Below, in pieces: positions 43,171 to 51,449 of a stretch of DNA of 64,000 bases; positions within the stretch are counted from its first letter, which is position 1, and every line of letters begins with the position of its first letter. The translations under genes and the position numbers were made by a program. The notes under the pieces were generated by a model, which made no database searches, was not told the DNA's origin, and saw nothing but the letters and a program-made list of their open reading frames with translations. The DNA comes from Vampirovibrio sp. (GTDB lineage Bacteria; Cyanobacteriota; Vampirovibrionia; Vampirovibrionales; JAJTHC01). The DNA lies in NCBI GenBank assembly GCA_024998755.1, contig JACEUU010000003.1, positions 496,001-560,000 on the forward strand, read 5' to 3'.

Positions 43171-46047
43171 ATGGTTAAACGTAAAGTTGTTATTTCAGAA
43201 CGCGATAATATCGCCACCCTGTTTGAGGGCGACAAAGCCATTGAATTCATCATTAATCGGGGCGAAATGCTCTTGGGTGATGTTTACTTAGCAGAAGTTG
43301 AAAATATTTTACCCAGTATTGATGCCGCATTTGTGAATGTGGGTAGCGATAAAATGGGATTTCTACACAGTAGCGATGTGCAGGGCAAGGGTGAATTAAA
43401 AACCCGTTTGCATCCTAAACAACGCGTCATTGTGCAGGTAATGAAAGAACCCACAGGACATAAAGGGCCGCGGGTTACGACAAATCTTTCCTTGCCAGGT
43501 CGGTTTTTGGTACTAATGCCAGAATCAAAAGGCGTTAGTATTAGCCGTAAAATTGAAACGCAAGCGGAACGGTCTCGGTTAAAGAGCGTTTGTTCGTTGC
43601 TAAAGTCTTCCGGCGTTGGCGTTATTATTCGTACAGAAGCCCAAGGGCAAAGCGAAACCGATATTCAAGAAGATTTTGAAGTATTAATGGAGCGGTGGCA
43701 AAACATTGTGGCAATGGCAGATGCCGCTAAGCCTCCCAACTTGCTTTACCGCGACCAAGATTTACTGTATCGGGTTATTCGGGAAATGGTTACCGAAGAT
43801 GTGGATGAACTAATTGTAGACACCTCATTCGGTACACAACGAGCCCAACAATTGCTTCAAAACTGGAATTTAGATAAAAGCATTAAAGTTACCCAATACA
43901 CAGGGCAAGTTTCCATTATGGTGGCAAAAGGCGTTGAACGAGAAATTCGGGCAGCCTTGCAAACCAAAGTGCCCTTACCCAGTGGCGGTTACCTGTATAT
44001 TCAGCCCACAGAAGCCCTTTGTGTGGTAGATGTTAACAGCGGACGCTTTACCAGCTTACAATCACAAGCGGATACCATTCGTATTACCAATTTAGAATCC
44101 GCCAAAGAAATTGCTCGCCAGCTACGGTTGCGTAACATCGGCGGGATGATTGTGGTTGACTTTATTGATATGGATGCACGAGCAGACAAATTAGCCGTGC
44201 TTCAAGCGTTTGAAACCGAACTTTCGCCAGATAAAGCCAAACCCCAAGTAGGGCAATTGACGGATTTAGGCTTGGTGGAAATGACTAGGCACAGGCAAGG
44301 GCAAGCGTTAAGCGAAATTTTTGGCAATGTTTGCCCTGTTTGCAGTGGGTCTGGTCAATCCAATGGGGCGTTCAACTGGGCTTCCACTTCTGCAGAATTA
44401 CCTGATTACCGTTCCACAGCATCAGCTAGTGGTTCAAGAAGAAGCAGTGGTGGCGGTAGCCGAGGCGGACGTTCCTCTTCAACCCGTGAAGGTAGTGGCA
44501 CTTCAACTTACGGCAGTGGCGGGCGGTCTTCCCGTGAAGGTAGAAATAGTGGTACTGATACCGCTACCGTAGAAGCCAACAATAAATTATTAACTGAACC
44601 CGCTAAAATTGGCGGGCGGTCTAGCGGTTTATTGGAAGACGAAGAATTCGCTCCTTCAAGTGCTAGAAGCCGGTATGGTAGTTCTTCCAGAGAAGGTGGT
44701 AGAGGCAGTGGTAGTCGTCGTTCCGCAACGCCCGAAGCCGTTTCTTTAAGTAGCGATGCCCCATTGGAAACTAGACGTCGTTCTACGGGTTATTCGTCCG
44801 TTGCGGAAGTAGCCCCGAAACCCGAAGGGTTTGCGTTATTGAAGACCACGGCGGAAGGCGGTGTTCAGACAGCAGAACAAGCCCTTGGCACGGTAGATGG
44901 ATACGATTACTATCAGCACTTTTTAACGCAACAAGTCATTGCCTTTGGTGTGCCGGTTGCTTCTTCGTTGTTATTTAGTTATCCGCCAAGAACGGCTCAT
45001 AACTGGTTGTGTAAGCTCAATGGTAAATCAACCCACGTTCTAACCATCCTACATTCATTGAAATCTCAATGGCATACCCATGAAGATACTGATGAAGATA
45101 ATGAGAATGAAAACGCACTGTCTCAAGATGACGAAATGATTGATAACGAAGGTGCTACTGATGAGCCTAACGGCCACCATTCAGAAACTTCTGAACCCAA
45201 TAACCTTGAAGATTCAGACGAATCGGCTGATTCATCGTTTGATGTTACCCCGCAAAACGAAGAAAAAAGTTTAACTAGCATTGTTGAAGATGTTGTTAAG
45301 CCGGTGCTCATGAACCGGTTAGCGGAACAACTGCTTTCACGGTCAGTGGCTTCAAACCCAGAAGAGGTTGCTTCTGTTGACCCTGTGCCTGCTCTGATTG
45401 AAGCACAGCAACCGCTAGAAGAAACCGTGGAAACGGCTGGTAAAACTGAAGTACATACACTGGTTAATGAAGTGGTTTCAACCTTGGTTGAAGCATTAGA
45501 AGCAGATAAATCACCTGAAGCACAAGAAGCGGTTTCTAAACAATTCTTGGTGAATTATTTAGGCAAGTTACCAACTGCAGAAAGCCTGTTGGCACAAACT
45601 GATAACCAGTTAGAAGCAACATTTGAAGCTAGCTTACCGGGTTATCCGGAAATGCCTGCGTTGTTGTTTGAAGGTGAAAATGAAGAGCCGCTTCCTTGGG
45701 AAGACGCTAGTTTACAGCCTGAAGAACAACCAGTAGCTGTTGAAGTTTCTGAATTAATCGTTTTTGAACAACCCGCTGAAGAAACAACCTCGCCTCTTGA
45801 AGTAGAATCTACTTCATCTGAAGAAGAAACGGTTACTGCTTCTGATGAAGCTGAAGATGACCAAGATGAATATGAGGAAACAGACGAGGACGACGACGAA
45901 GAAGAAGAAGAAGGCAATGCTCCTGAAGAATCTACCCCAACTTCAACGGCGTTACCCGCTAAAGGAACTTCTCCGAAGCCAAAACCGAAAAAGAATGTGC
46001 CTCGTAGTAAGCGGGTCAAAAAAAATACAGGTAAAGGCAAAAAATAA
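43171..46047 (+). CDS. rne: Ribonuclease E/G family endoribonuclease
   Basis: A 958-residue endoribonuclease for mRNA decay and rRNA/tRNA processing. An S1 domain lies at about residues 36-120 (LLGDVYLAEVENILPSIDAAFVNVG). The catalytic Asp residues are in CVVDVNSGRF near 288 and MIVVDFIDMDARADK near 325, and the zinc link is VCPVCSGSG near 390. The catalytic half is about 400 residues. The rest is atypical: an Arg/Gly/Ser-rich linker (about 410-560), a small hydrophobic domain near 595-645 (YYQHFLTQQVIAFGV), a long acidic region and a Lys-rich end. These replace the E. coli degradosome scaffold. The start ATG lacks a strong Shine-Dalgarno (AGAAAG about 14 nt upstream). Confidence 0.94.
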   Translation: MVKRKVVISERDNIATLFEGDKAIEFIINRGEMLLGDVYLAEVENILPSIDAAFVNVGSDKMGFLHSSDVQGKGELKTRLHPKQRVIVQVMKEPTGHKGPRVTTNLSLPGRFLVLMPESKGVSISRKIETQAERSRLKSVCSLLKSSGVGVIIRTEAQGQSETDIQEDFEVLMERWQNIVAMADAAKPPNLLYRDQDLLYRVIREMVTEDVDELIVDTSFGTQRAQQLLQNWNLDKSIKVTQYTGQVSIMVAKGVEREIRAALQTKVPLPSGGYLYIQPTEALCVVDVNSGRFTSLQSQADTIRITNLESAKEIARQLRLRNIGGMIVVDFIDMDARADKLAVLQAFETELSPDKAKPQVGQLTDLGLVEMTRHRQGQALSEIFGNVCPVCSGSGQSNGAFNWASTSAELPDYRSTASASGSRRSSGGGSRGGRSSSTREGSGTSTYGSGGRSSREGRNSGTDTATVEANNKLLTEPAKIGGRSSGLLEDEEFAPSSARSRYGSSSREGGRGSGSRRSATPEAVSLSSDAPLETRRRSTGYSSVAEVAPKPEGFALLKTTAEGGVQTAEQALGTVDGYDYYQHFLTQQVIAFGVPVASSLLFSYPPRTAHNWLCKLNGKSTHVLTILHSLKSQWHTHEDTDEDNENENALSQDDEMIDNEGATDEPNGHHSETSEPNNLEDSDESADSSFDVTPQNEEKSLTSIVEDVVKPVLMNRLAEQLLSRSVASNPEEVASVDPVPALIEAQQPLEETVETAGKTEVHTLVNEVVSTLVEALEADKSPEAQEAVSKQFLVNYLGKLPTAESLLAQTDNQLEATFEASLPGYPEMPALLFEGENEEPLPWEDASLQPEEQPVAVEVSELIVFEQPAEETTSPLEVESTSSEEETVTASDEAEDDQDEYEETDEDDDEEEEEGNAPEESTPTSTALPAKGTSPKPKPKKNVPRSKRVKKNTGKGKK

Positions 46048-46062
46048 CGCTATTACTCTTAA

Positions 46063-46104
46063 AAAAGTCCTCAGCCCATTTTTACGGGCTGAGGACTTTT
46101 TATT
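46063..46104 (+). terminator. Rho-independent terminator after rne
   Basis: AAAAGTCCTCAGCCC (46063-46077) pairs perfectly with 46086-46100 around an 8-nt loop; a T run overlaps the stem end. Confidence 0.95.
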
Positions 46105-46119
46105 GTTATCTCATTTTTA

Positions 46120-46250
46120 ATACCATTTTCAAATGGGAATAGCGTTAGATGGATACTAGAAACTGGCAAGTAAAAAACCGTTGTACACAGACGTACTTAC
46201 TTGACGGTAACAACGTAGACGCTAACGACATTTCTATTTGAAATTGGTAT
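46120..46250. repeat. MITE-like palindromic element, type A copy 3 (131 bp)
   Basis: Ends ATACCATTTTCAAA (46120-46133) and TTTGAAATTGGTAT (46237-46250), one mismatch between arms. The core keeps AGCGTTAGATGGA, ACTGGCAAGTAAAAAACCG and GTAACAACGTAGACGCTAACG from copies 1 and 2. It fills most of the gap between rne and the next gene. Confidence 0.85.
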
Positions 46251-46354
46251 AACGTAACAATTATGTTGTGTTCTATTGTACTTTCTCTATAAGGTTTTTA
46301 TACTAATACTTAACATTAGGCACAGCTAACACAAAAAAAAAGAGTATCAAATTT

Positions 46355-47695
46355 ATGGTTCTTTCCGCTACTTCACCTGCTACCGCTAACGTACTAGACC
46401 CTTCATCAGCAGTAAGTCCTTCTATTACGGCATTTAGCAATTCTCCGCTAGGGCATTGGTGGACGCTGATTTTCCAACAGCAAGCCAAACTAGAACAAGC
46501 TTTAACTGGGCGTCTAACCATTAAACTTCCGGCTTCACAGGCTATTAAGCTACAAACCGCTATGGAATCAAGCTTACAAACCCTTCGTTTACAGTTACTT
46601 GAAGCCTTCCAAGCCTGCAAGGCAACCTTGCAAACCCCCTCCATCACGGCAGGGCAAACCTTAACGTGGCTTGAAACCTCCCAACGCCATACCGTGTTAG
46701 ACTTAATTTCGCAACAAACCCAGTGGGCAAATAAACTGGGAACCTTATTACCCCAAACAAAAACGAAAGTGGCTGAAACAGAGCAGTTAGCATTTATTGA
46801 AACGGTTATTCCTAATGTTTTACTACAACCCAACACAGTTAGAATTCTCAATAGTCAGTCTCAAAATAACACGGTGGGCTTGGCATTATCTCCAGACCTT
46901 TCACTCCTTGAAGAAGGCATCCATTGGTTGAAAGCCACTGCTCCGCTAGGCTGGGGAGATTTATTGCAAAACTCATTAAAGGAAGTAGCCTTGCACTACA
47001 GCACCACTTTTTCCAGTTTACCCACATTGCCCTTAGATAGACTTTCCGCCTTGTTGGGTGTCCTATTCTTGGGGGCAAACTACTATTATTACTGGGTTAA
47101 CCAAGCACTTTCACACAGAGATGTTGTAACGAAAGTGGCTTTTTGGGAAACGGAAGCCCTGTTGTTTGAAGCCTTACAGTTTTTCAATACAGGGTCTGTT
47201 AAAACCGTGCTTTGGCATCAACACTTGGAAAAACTGAAACCAGCTCCCATTAGGCTTGCTTCTGTTGATTATGCCGCTTGGCTAGGGGCTTTAGAGACGG
47301 CTATTGCTAGTAAACTGCACGCTACCTCGAAGCAGTATAGCAGAGGCAAACAACTACAAGCCAAGCTACAAGCAGGTTGTTTTATTAGTGCTATTTGTGA
47401 AGACGATACGCACGCTTTATGGGAAACGCTTCATAGCAGCCCATCGCAACCGATTGATATTTATGCGTGCCTTCAAAAAATTACTGAAACCCCTTGTGAT
47501 ATCAAAGAGATGCTGAGTGCGGTGTGGATTTACCAGTTACAAACACAAGTACCCCAATGGTTAGCATGGATGGAAACCCCTACACAAGACCAGTGGCAGG
47601 GTTTAACGAATCAATTAATGAAACATGAAACCAGCGTGTTAAAATCAATTGAAACTGCTTTGTTACACAAAACCGTTCTAGGGGAAGAGGTTTAA
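46355..47695 (+). CDS. Hypothetical protein (446 aa) upstream of dcd
   Basis: Not recognised. The sequence is soluble-looking, helical, rich in Leu/Gln/Thr/Trp, with one hydrophobic stretch near residues 230-248 (LSALLGVLFLGANYYYYW). No signal peptide. It ends 4 nt before the dcd ATG run, so the two are very probably co-transcribed and translationally coupled. An AAAAGAG stretch lies about 11-17 nt upstream of the start. Confidence 0.65.
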   Translation: MVLSATSPATANVLDPSSAVSPSITAFSNSPLGHWWTLIFQQQAKLEQALTGRLTIKLPASQAIKLQTAMESSLQTLRLQLLEAFQACKATLQTPSITAGQTLTWLETSQRHTVLDLISQQTQWANKLGTLLPQTKTKVAETEQLAFIETVIPNVLLQPNTVRILNSQSQNNTVGLALSPDLSLLEEGIHWLKATAPLGWGDLLQNSLKEVALHYSTTFSSLPTLPLDRLSALLGVLFLGANYYYYWVNQALSHRDVVTKVAFWETEALLFEALQFFNTGSVKTVLWHQHLEKLKPAPIRLASVDYAAWLGALETAIASKLHATSKQYSRGKQLQAKLQAGCFISAICEDDTHALWETLHSSPSQPIDIYACLQKITETPCDIKEMLSAVWIYQLQTQVPQWLAWMETPTQDQWQGLTNQLMKHETSVLKSIETALLHKTVLGEEV

Positions 47696-47699
47696 GCAA

Positions 47700-48347
47700 A
47701 TGATGATGATGACTATTTTAAATGAAACGCAAATTTTGAAACGCTTGGTACACCCTGAACCTGAAAAACGAGTTACCATTACCCCGCTTATTCGCCCTGA
47801 AGAGCAGTTTGGTCCTACTTCGGTGGATTTACGCTTGGGGACAGATTTTCAAGTGATGCGTCGTTCCAACGTGGCTTCAATTGACCCGTTGAATGCTTCT
47901 ATTGATATTGCTAATGAGATGGAAGATTTATGGGAATGGATTACCATTCCTGTTGGTCAACCGTTTGTGTTGCACCCAGGGGAATTTGCCTTGGCTTCTA
48001 CGTTGGAACATATTACGCTACCCTTGGATTTATCTGCTCGGTTGGAAGGGCGTAGCACTTGGGGAAGGCTAGGCTTGCAAATTCATGCTACGGCTGGGTT
48101 TGTAGACCCTGGTTTTTCGGGTAGTTTGACGTTTGAGCTTTCCAATGTTTCGATGATTCCTCTACCGCTTTACCCGGGTGTGCGGATTTCTCAATTGTGC
48201 TTTTTTGAAAATGAGGCGACGCAACTGCCTTATACGCAGAAGAAATTTAGCAAATACAGTGGTAAGGCTTCTGTGGCTACTTCGGCGTTTTATAAAGACC
48301 CTGAATATGCCCGCATCCGACAATCGTTAGCGTTAAGTGGTAAATAG
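47700..48347 (+). CDS. dcd: dCTP deaminase
   Basis: A 215-residue trimeric dCTP deaminase/dUTPase-fold enzyme making dUTP (or dUMP) for thymidylate synthesis. Family blocks: FGPTSVDLRLG near residue 38, the nucleotide-binding ARLEGRSTWGRLGLQIHATA with the catalytic Glu/Arg/Ser near 116-135, and GFVDPGFSGSLTFELSN near 137. Whether it is the mono- or bifunctional form is not decided. The gene opens with four ATG codons (47700-47711) and has AGAGG about 10 nt upstream. Confidence 0.92.
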   Translation: MMMMTILNETQILKRLVHPEPEKRVTITPLIRPEEQFGPTSVDLRLGTDFQVMRRSNVASIDPLNASIDIANEMEDLWEWITIPVGQPFVLHPGEFALASTLEHITLPLDLSARLEGRSTWGRLGLQIHATAGFVDPGFSGSLTFELSNVSMIPLPLYPGVRISQLCFFENEATQLPYTQKKFSKYSGKASVATSAFYKDPEYARIRQSLALSGK

Positions 48348-48414
48348 TATGAAGTAGTTTGACTTACTACCATATTTTTATCATTAATCGTTTTTAAAAG
48401 GATTTTTACATACT

Positions 48415-49167
48415 TTGACAATTACTATTCAGATTCACCATACTTATAATGAAAGTATGGATTTTAGAACATATGCTAATTCCTTGATAGCCACTGAACG
48501 ACAAATTAGGAAGTCTTTAATCTATTCGGGCTTAGATACTACTATCCAACTACGAAGAGTATCTGAAGGCTCGGTTTTTCACGACTTACAAGTCGTAGTT
48601 AGCCCTATCCTTCTTGGCATGCAACCCATTTTAGCACAATCAATTAACGATTTTTTAGTAGATAGAGTAAAATGCTTCATGTCTGCCAGCTATCATTCTA
48701 CTTTTGGGGCTTTTAAAAAAGCGGATATTAAAGACGGTAGAGCCGTGACTCAACATCTTAGCCAAAATAACGGAAGCATAAGCATTATAGTTACTGGTGA
48801 TTATAACAATATTAGTACCTTGCCCCCTGTTTCTTTATCTACTTCAGATGCTCCTCAAATGAGTGAAGAACTCAAAAAAAGAGAACGTCTCCTTACAGAT
48901 ACTCTTATGGAAGTGTTTAATAACAAATCACTTTTATTTAGAGTACTAGATGTCGAAGACGACCCTGATGGTAAAGATTTAGGGAGAATTGAAGATCTAT
49001 CTAAGCAATCCTGTCCATTAAGTTGGCAATCTAGTGAATTGAAAATAAAAGCGAAAGAACATTTCAGAAAGTTTGATCAATCTGAGCCTCTCCTAGTTAA
49101 TGGCATAAGCTACAAAAAATTACATGGTGATTATATCAGCTTCCATATTATAGAACTCCTCAATTAG
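48415..49167 (+). CDS. Hypothetical protein (250 aa)
   Basis: Not recognised. Residues 1-140 are a mixed alpha/beta region (ITIQIHHTYNE, YNNISTLPPV); 150-250 are charged and end in a beta-rich ISYKKLHGDYISFHIIELLN, which could be a small C-terminal domain. No membrane segment. The start is TTG, with AAAAGGA about 12 nt upstream; no better ATG exists nearby. It is convergent with the Fic gene, 17 bp apart, without a visible terminator. Base composition is more AT-rich than dcd, so it may be an acquired gene. Confidence 0.62.
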   Translation: MTITIQIHHTYNESMDFRTYANSLIATERQIRKSLIYSGLDTTIQLRRVSEGSVFHDLQVVVSPILLGMQPILAQSINDFLVDRVKCFMSASYHSTFGAFKKADIKDGRAVTQHLSQNNGSISIIVTGDYNNISTLPPVSLSTSDAPQMSEELKKRERLLTDTLMEVFNNKSLLFRVLDVEDDPDGKDLGRIEDLSKQSCPLSWQSSELKIKAKEHFRKFDQSEPLLVNGISYKKLHGDYISFHIIELLN

Positions 49168-49184
49168 CATTAAAATGGAATCTG

Positions 49185-50315
49185 TTATTCGCTAGGTTTC
49201 AACCAAAAATACCGAGCTGATTTTCGTTCACCTGTGGCATGTAAAATGCCCCAAGTTACCAGCTCCTGTAAATCACGGGTAGCTGTTGAAGCGGAAGTTT
49301 GCGTGATTGCCATGTAGTTTTTAGCACTCAAACCACCCTCAAACCCTTTGGTGCCTGCTTCAAAAATTCGTAACATCGCTTTCAGCTGTCTTGCATTAAA
49401 CCGATTTCGATGTTGCTCTAAGCATTTAGCCTTAGCAATTACAAAATCAATTTGAGCAATACTAAACCGTTGAGCTTCTAAAATCACCGCCGAAAAATAA
49501 GTCAGCCAACCATCAATGCTATTATGCTTATTTTGGCGTTCTAGCTCATCGTAATAAGCCTTCCGATTATCTTGAATGACCTGAGAAAGAGCGATTAATG
49601 TCGGTTTTTCTAACGCTTGAGCCAAGACTTTTTCCACCAACGCCCTAGCAATCCGACCATTACCATCTTCAAACGGGTGAATCGAAACAAACCATAAGTG
49701 GACAATACTCGCCCGAACAAGCGGGCTACAAGGGGTTTGCCCCGTTTTCGGATGTGTTTGGTTGAACCATGTAACGAATGCTTCCATTTCAGTGTGCATG
49801 CTTTCAGAAGGAGGGGCTTCAAAGTGAATTTTAGGTTTTTGCAAATACCCTGAAACCACCTGCATAGGGTCTGTGTGGGTACGGTAAGCCCCAATGGTAG
49901 CAGTATCGGTGCGTCCGCTCATTAACAGGGTGTGCCAGTGGTATAGCGTTTCGTGGGTTAATGGGTCTGCAAATTGATGATAAAGGCTCATCATCATGTC
50001 TACCATCCCCTGTTCTTGGGGGATTATTTTGGTTGCAGGGGGTATTGCATAGCCAAACTGCCGTTTGATGGACGATTGTATACTGGCTCTATCGAGCCAT
50101 TCGCCTTCAATTTCAGCCGTTTTAACGGCTTCATTGCTAATTGAATGGACAATCAATTCCGCTTTATCATCGGTTGAAAGATGGATTGCCATTCCCAGTG
50201 AAAGCCCTGCTAATTTGAGAAATTCGGCTTCAAAGGTGGCTATTTTTTCGGGTTGATAGGTAAACGTAGGCCAATCGGGCTGTTGCCAGTTCCAGTAAGG
50301 GTTTTTGGTTATCAT
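49185..50315 (-). CDS. Fic family protein (AMPylator/adenylyltransferase fold)
   Basis: A 376-residue Fic protein expected to transfer AMP or a related group to a target. A DUF4172-like N-terminus (NPYWNWQQPDWPTF) precedes an inhibitory helix with TAEIEGE ([S/T]xxxE[G/N]) near residue 67, so autoinhibited class II. The active site is IHPFEDGNGRIARAL near 213, complete with His, Asp, Asn and Arg. A winged helix-turn-helix at the C-terminus (about 310-365) suggests DNA binding and autoregulation. AAGGAG is 10 nt upstream of the ATG and lies in the loop of the inverted repeat at 50316-50342. Confidence 0.93.
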   Translation of the reverse strand: MITKNPYWNWQQPDWPTFTYQPEKIATFEAEFLKLAGLSLGMAIHLSTDDKAELIVHSISNEAVKTAEIEGEWLDRASIQSSIKRQFGYAIPPATKIIPQEQGMVDMMMSLYHQFADPLTHETLYHWHTLLMSGRTDTATIGAYRTHTDPMQVVSGYLQKPKIHFEAPPSESMHTEMEAFVTWFNQTHPKTGQTPCSPLVRASIVHLWFVSIHPFEDGNGRIARALVEKVLAQALEKPTLIALSQVIQDNRKAYYDELERQNKHNSIDGWLTYFSAVILEAQRFSIAQIDFVIAKAKCLEQHRNRFNARQLKAMLRIFEAGTKGFEGGLSAKNYMAITQTSASTATRDLQELVTWGILHATGERKSARYFWLKPSE

Positions 50316-50387
50316 GGGCTATAAACTCCTTAGTTATAGCTCATATTATAGCATATTTTTGGGCTATAAATGATAGTTTTATAGCCC
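50316..50387. promoter_or_regulatory. Two inverted repeats at the fic start (candidate operator)
   Basis: GGGCTATAA...TTATAGCTC (50316-50342) and GGGCTATAAA...TTTATAGCCC (50361-50387) have centres 45 bp apart, with an extra TTATAGC at 50346. The first encloses the Shine-Dalgarno and abuts the start codon. Suited to dimer binding by the winged-helix domain of the Fic protein or to an RNA hairpin hiding the ribosome site. Confidence 0.7.
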
Positions 50388-50524
50388 AAAATCCACTTTA
50401 TACCCCTTCGGGCTATCGACCGCTTGCATGCCTTACAGGGTTTGGTCTAAAATGATTATTGGCTCACTTTCTTTGGCTAGGCGGTAAGCAAGGACATTCA
50501 CACAGACCTTACGGCTATAAACCG

Positions 50525-50556
50525 TTTAAAAAAGGGACTGCTGAGAACAGTCCCTT
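50525..50556 (-). terminator. Probable minus-strand terminator
   Basis: AAGGGACTG (50532-50540) pairs with CAGTCCCTT (50548-50556) around a 7-nt loop. On the minus strand it is followed by TTTTTTAAAC. It could end the flagellar-cluster transcript or an antisense RNA to the small peptide gene at 50594. Confidence 0.65.
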
Positions 50557-50593
50557 GTGTTACCAAAGCGAAGAAAAAGAAAGGAGTTAAGGA

Positions 50594-50668
50594 ATGATTA
50601 ACTTAATCATTTTGATACTCAGAATAGTTTCGGCTATTTTGGAGCTACTTAGCCAGCTATTAAAATAG
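50594..50668 (+). CDS. Candidate 24-residue hydrophobic peptide gene
   Basis: Encodes MINLIILILRIVSAILELLS followed by QLLK and a stop. AAAGGAGTTAAGGA lies directly upstream at good spacing (8 nt from GGAG to ATG). The peptide is one amphipathic/hydrophobic helix with a single internal Arg and a terminal Lys, like type I toxin peptides or small membrane regulators. A second strong site (AAAAGGAGG at 50679) precedes a five-codon frame, and a terminator hairpin at 50689-50716 closes the unit. No homologue is recognised; a leader peptide is the alternative. Confidence 0.5.
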   Translation: MINLIILILRIVSAILELLSQLLK

Positions 50669-50688
50669 CGAGTTAAGTAAAAGGAGGT

Positions 50689-50729
50689 AGTCATCCATGT
50701 TAGTGCATGGGTGACTATTTCTTTATTTT
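50689..50729 (+). terminator. Hairpin and T-rich tail after the small peptide gene
   Basis: AGTCATCCATG (50689-50699) pairs with CATGGGTGACT (50706-50716), one non-canonical pair, followed by ATTTCTTTATTTT. It overlaps the second Shine-Dalgarno and the five-codon frame, so folding and translation would compete. Confidence 0.6.
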
Positions 50730-50797
50730 GACAAAGGTTACCCAAAACTGCAAGTGTTTTTCTGAAAATTTAACATCTAACCCAAAAAAATCGATTT

Positions 50798-50826
50798 TAC
50801 GCTATTTAAACTTTGAATTGGTATCA
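50798..50826. repeat. Terminal fragment of a type B MITE-like element
   Basis: ACGCTATTTAAACTTTGAAT followed by TGGTAT matches the right end of the 17949-18111 element. No left end is found. It lies just past the stop of the gene at 50839. Confidence 0.55.
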
Positions 50827-50838
50827 GGCATGTTAATG

Positions 50839-51438
50839 CTACCAAGTTCTACCGAAATAACCTTGCTCCATCAAAGAATGAATAAAGTGATATTGTGGGG
50901 TGAAAAACAGAATAAACAGAGTGATTGTTCCCAAAATCCAACACAAAAAAGGATAAAATGGTCTAGTATAGGTATCTGTACCAATAACTAGAATTTGACT
51001 TTTAGCAAAGACCCATCCTATTTGTAAGTTTATAACGATGAGTGAAACAATGTTGAGTAACTCCATCAACAAAAGTCCCCCAAACCCATCGCCCCCACTA
51101 GTGGCTACTAAAACTAGCACTATCATCATTATCAAAGAAATACCGGCTAAATAAAGTGTCTTCTTAATAATGTGTTGTAGATACATATCGACCCAATACC
51201 AATAAGAATAGCCTTTTTTAAGAATAAACTGCATTAAACAGCCAAATACAAGGGAAGCGAGATGAAAAGAAAGTAACACAGCTAAAGCGGTGTAACCAAT
51301 CCAACCGAAACTAAAACAGCCAGCCCCAAAAACACACACAAGGGTTAAGCTAACTAAGTAGAAGCAACGAAGGATTCTTTTCTTCATTCTTCTTTTTATC
51401 GTTGAGGGTAGAGGTTTTAATTTTTGTTCATCTTCCAT
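50839..51438 (-). CDS. Hypothetical membrane protein downstream of flhA
   Basis: Not recognised. 199 residues with a basic N-terminus (KRRMKKRILR) and about five hydrophobic helices (roughly 24-44, 50-72, 93-111, 117-140, 165-182). An aromatic SYWYWVDMY loop lies near residue 77. It follows flhA by 11 nt with GGAG upstream, so it is probably translated from the same mRNA. It does not look like FliP, FliQ, FliR or FlhB. Whether it serves the export gate is unknown. Confidence 0.68.
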   Translation of the reverse strand: MEDEQKLKPLPSTIKRRMKKRILRCFYLVSLTLVCVFGAGCFSFGWIGYTALAVLLSFHLASLVFGCLMQFILKKGYSYWYWVDMYLQHIIKKTLYLAGISLIMMIVLVLVATSGGDGFGGLLLMELLNIVSLIVINLQIGWVFAKSQILVIGTDTYTRPFYPFLCWILGTITLFILFFTPQYHFIHSLMEQGYFGRTW

Positions 51439-51449
51439 ATTTATTTCTC

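Noticed and set aside
42929-43291. 120-residue open frame overlapping the rne start
   Set aside because: It overlaps the certain rne start in another frame, has low-complexity hydrophobic composition and no ribosome site; best treated as leader RNA.
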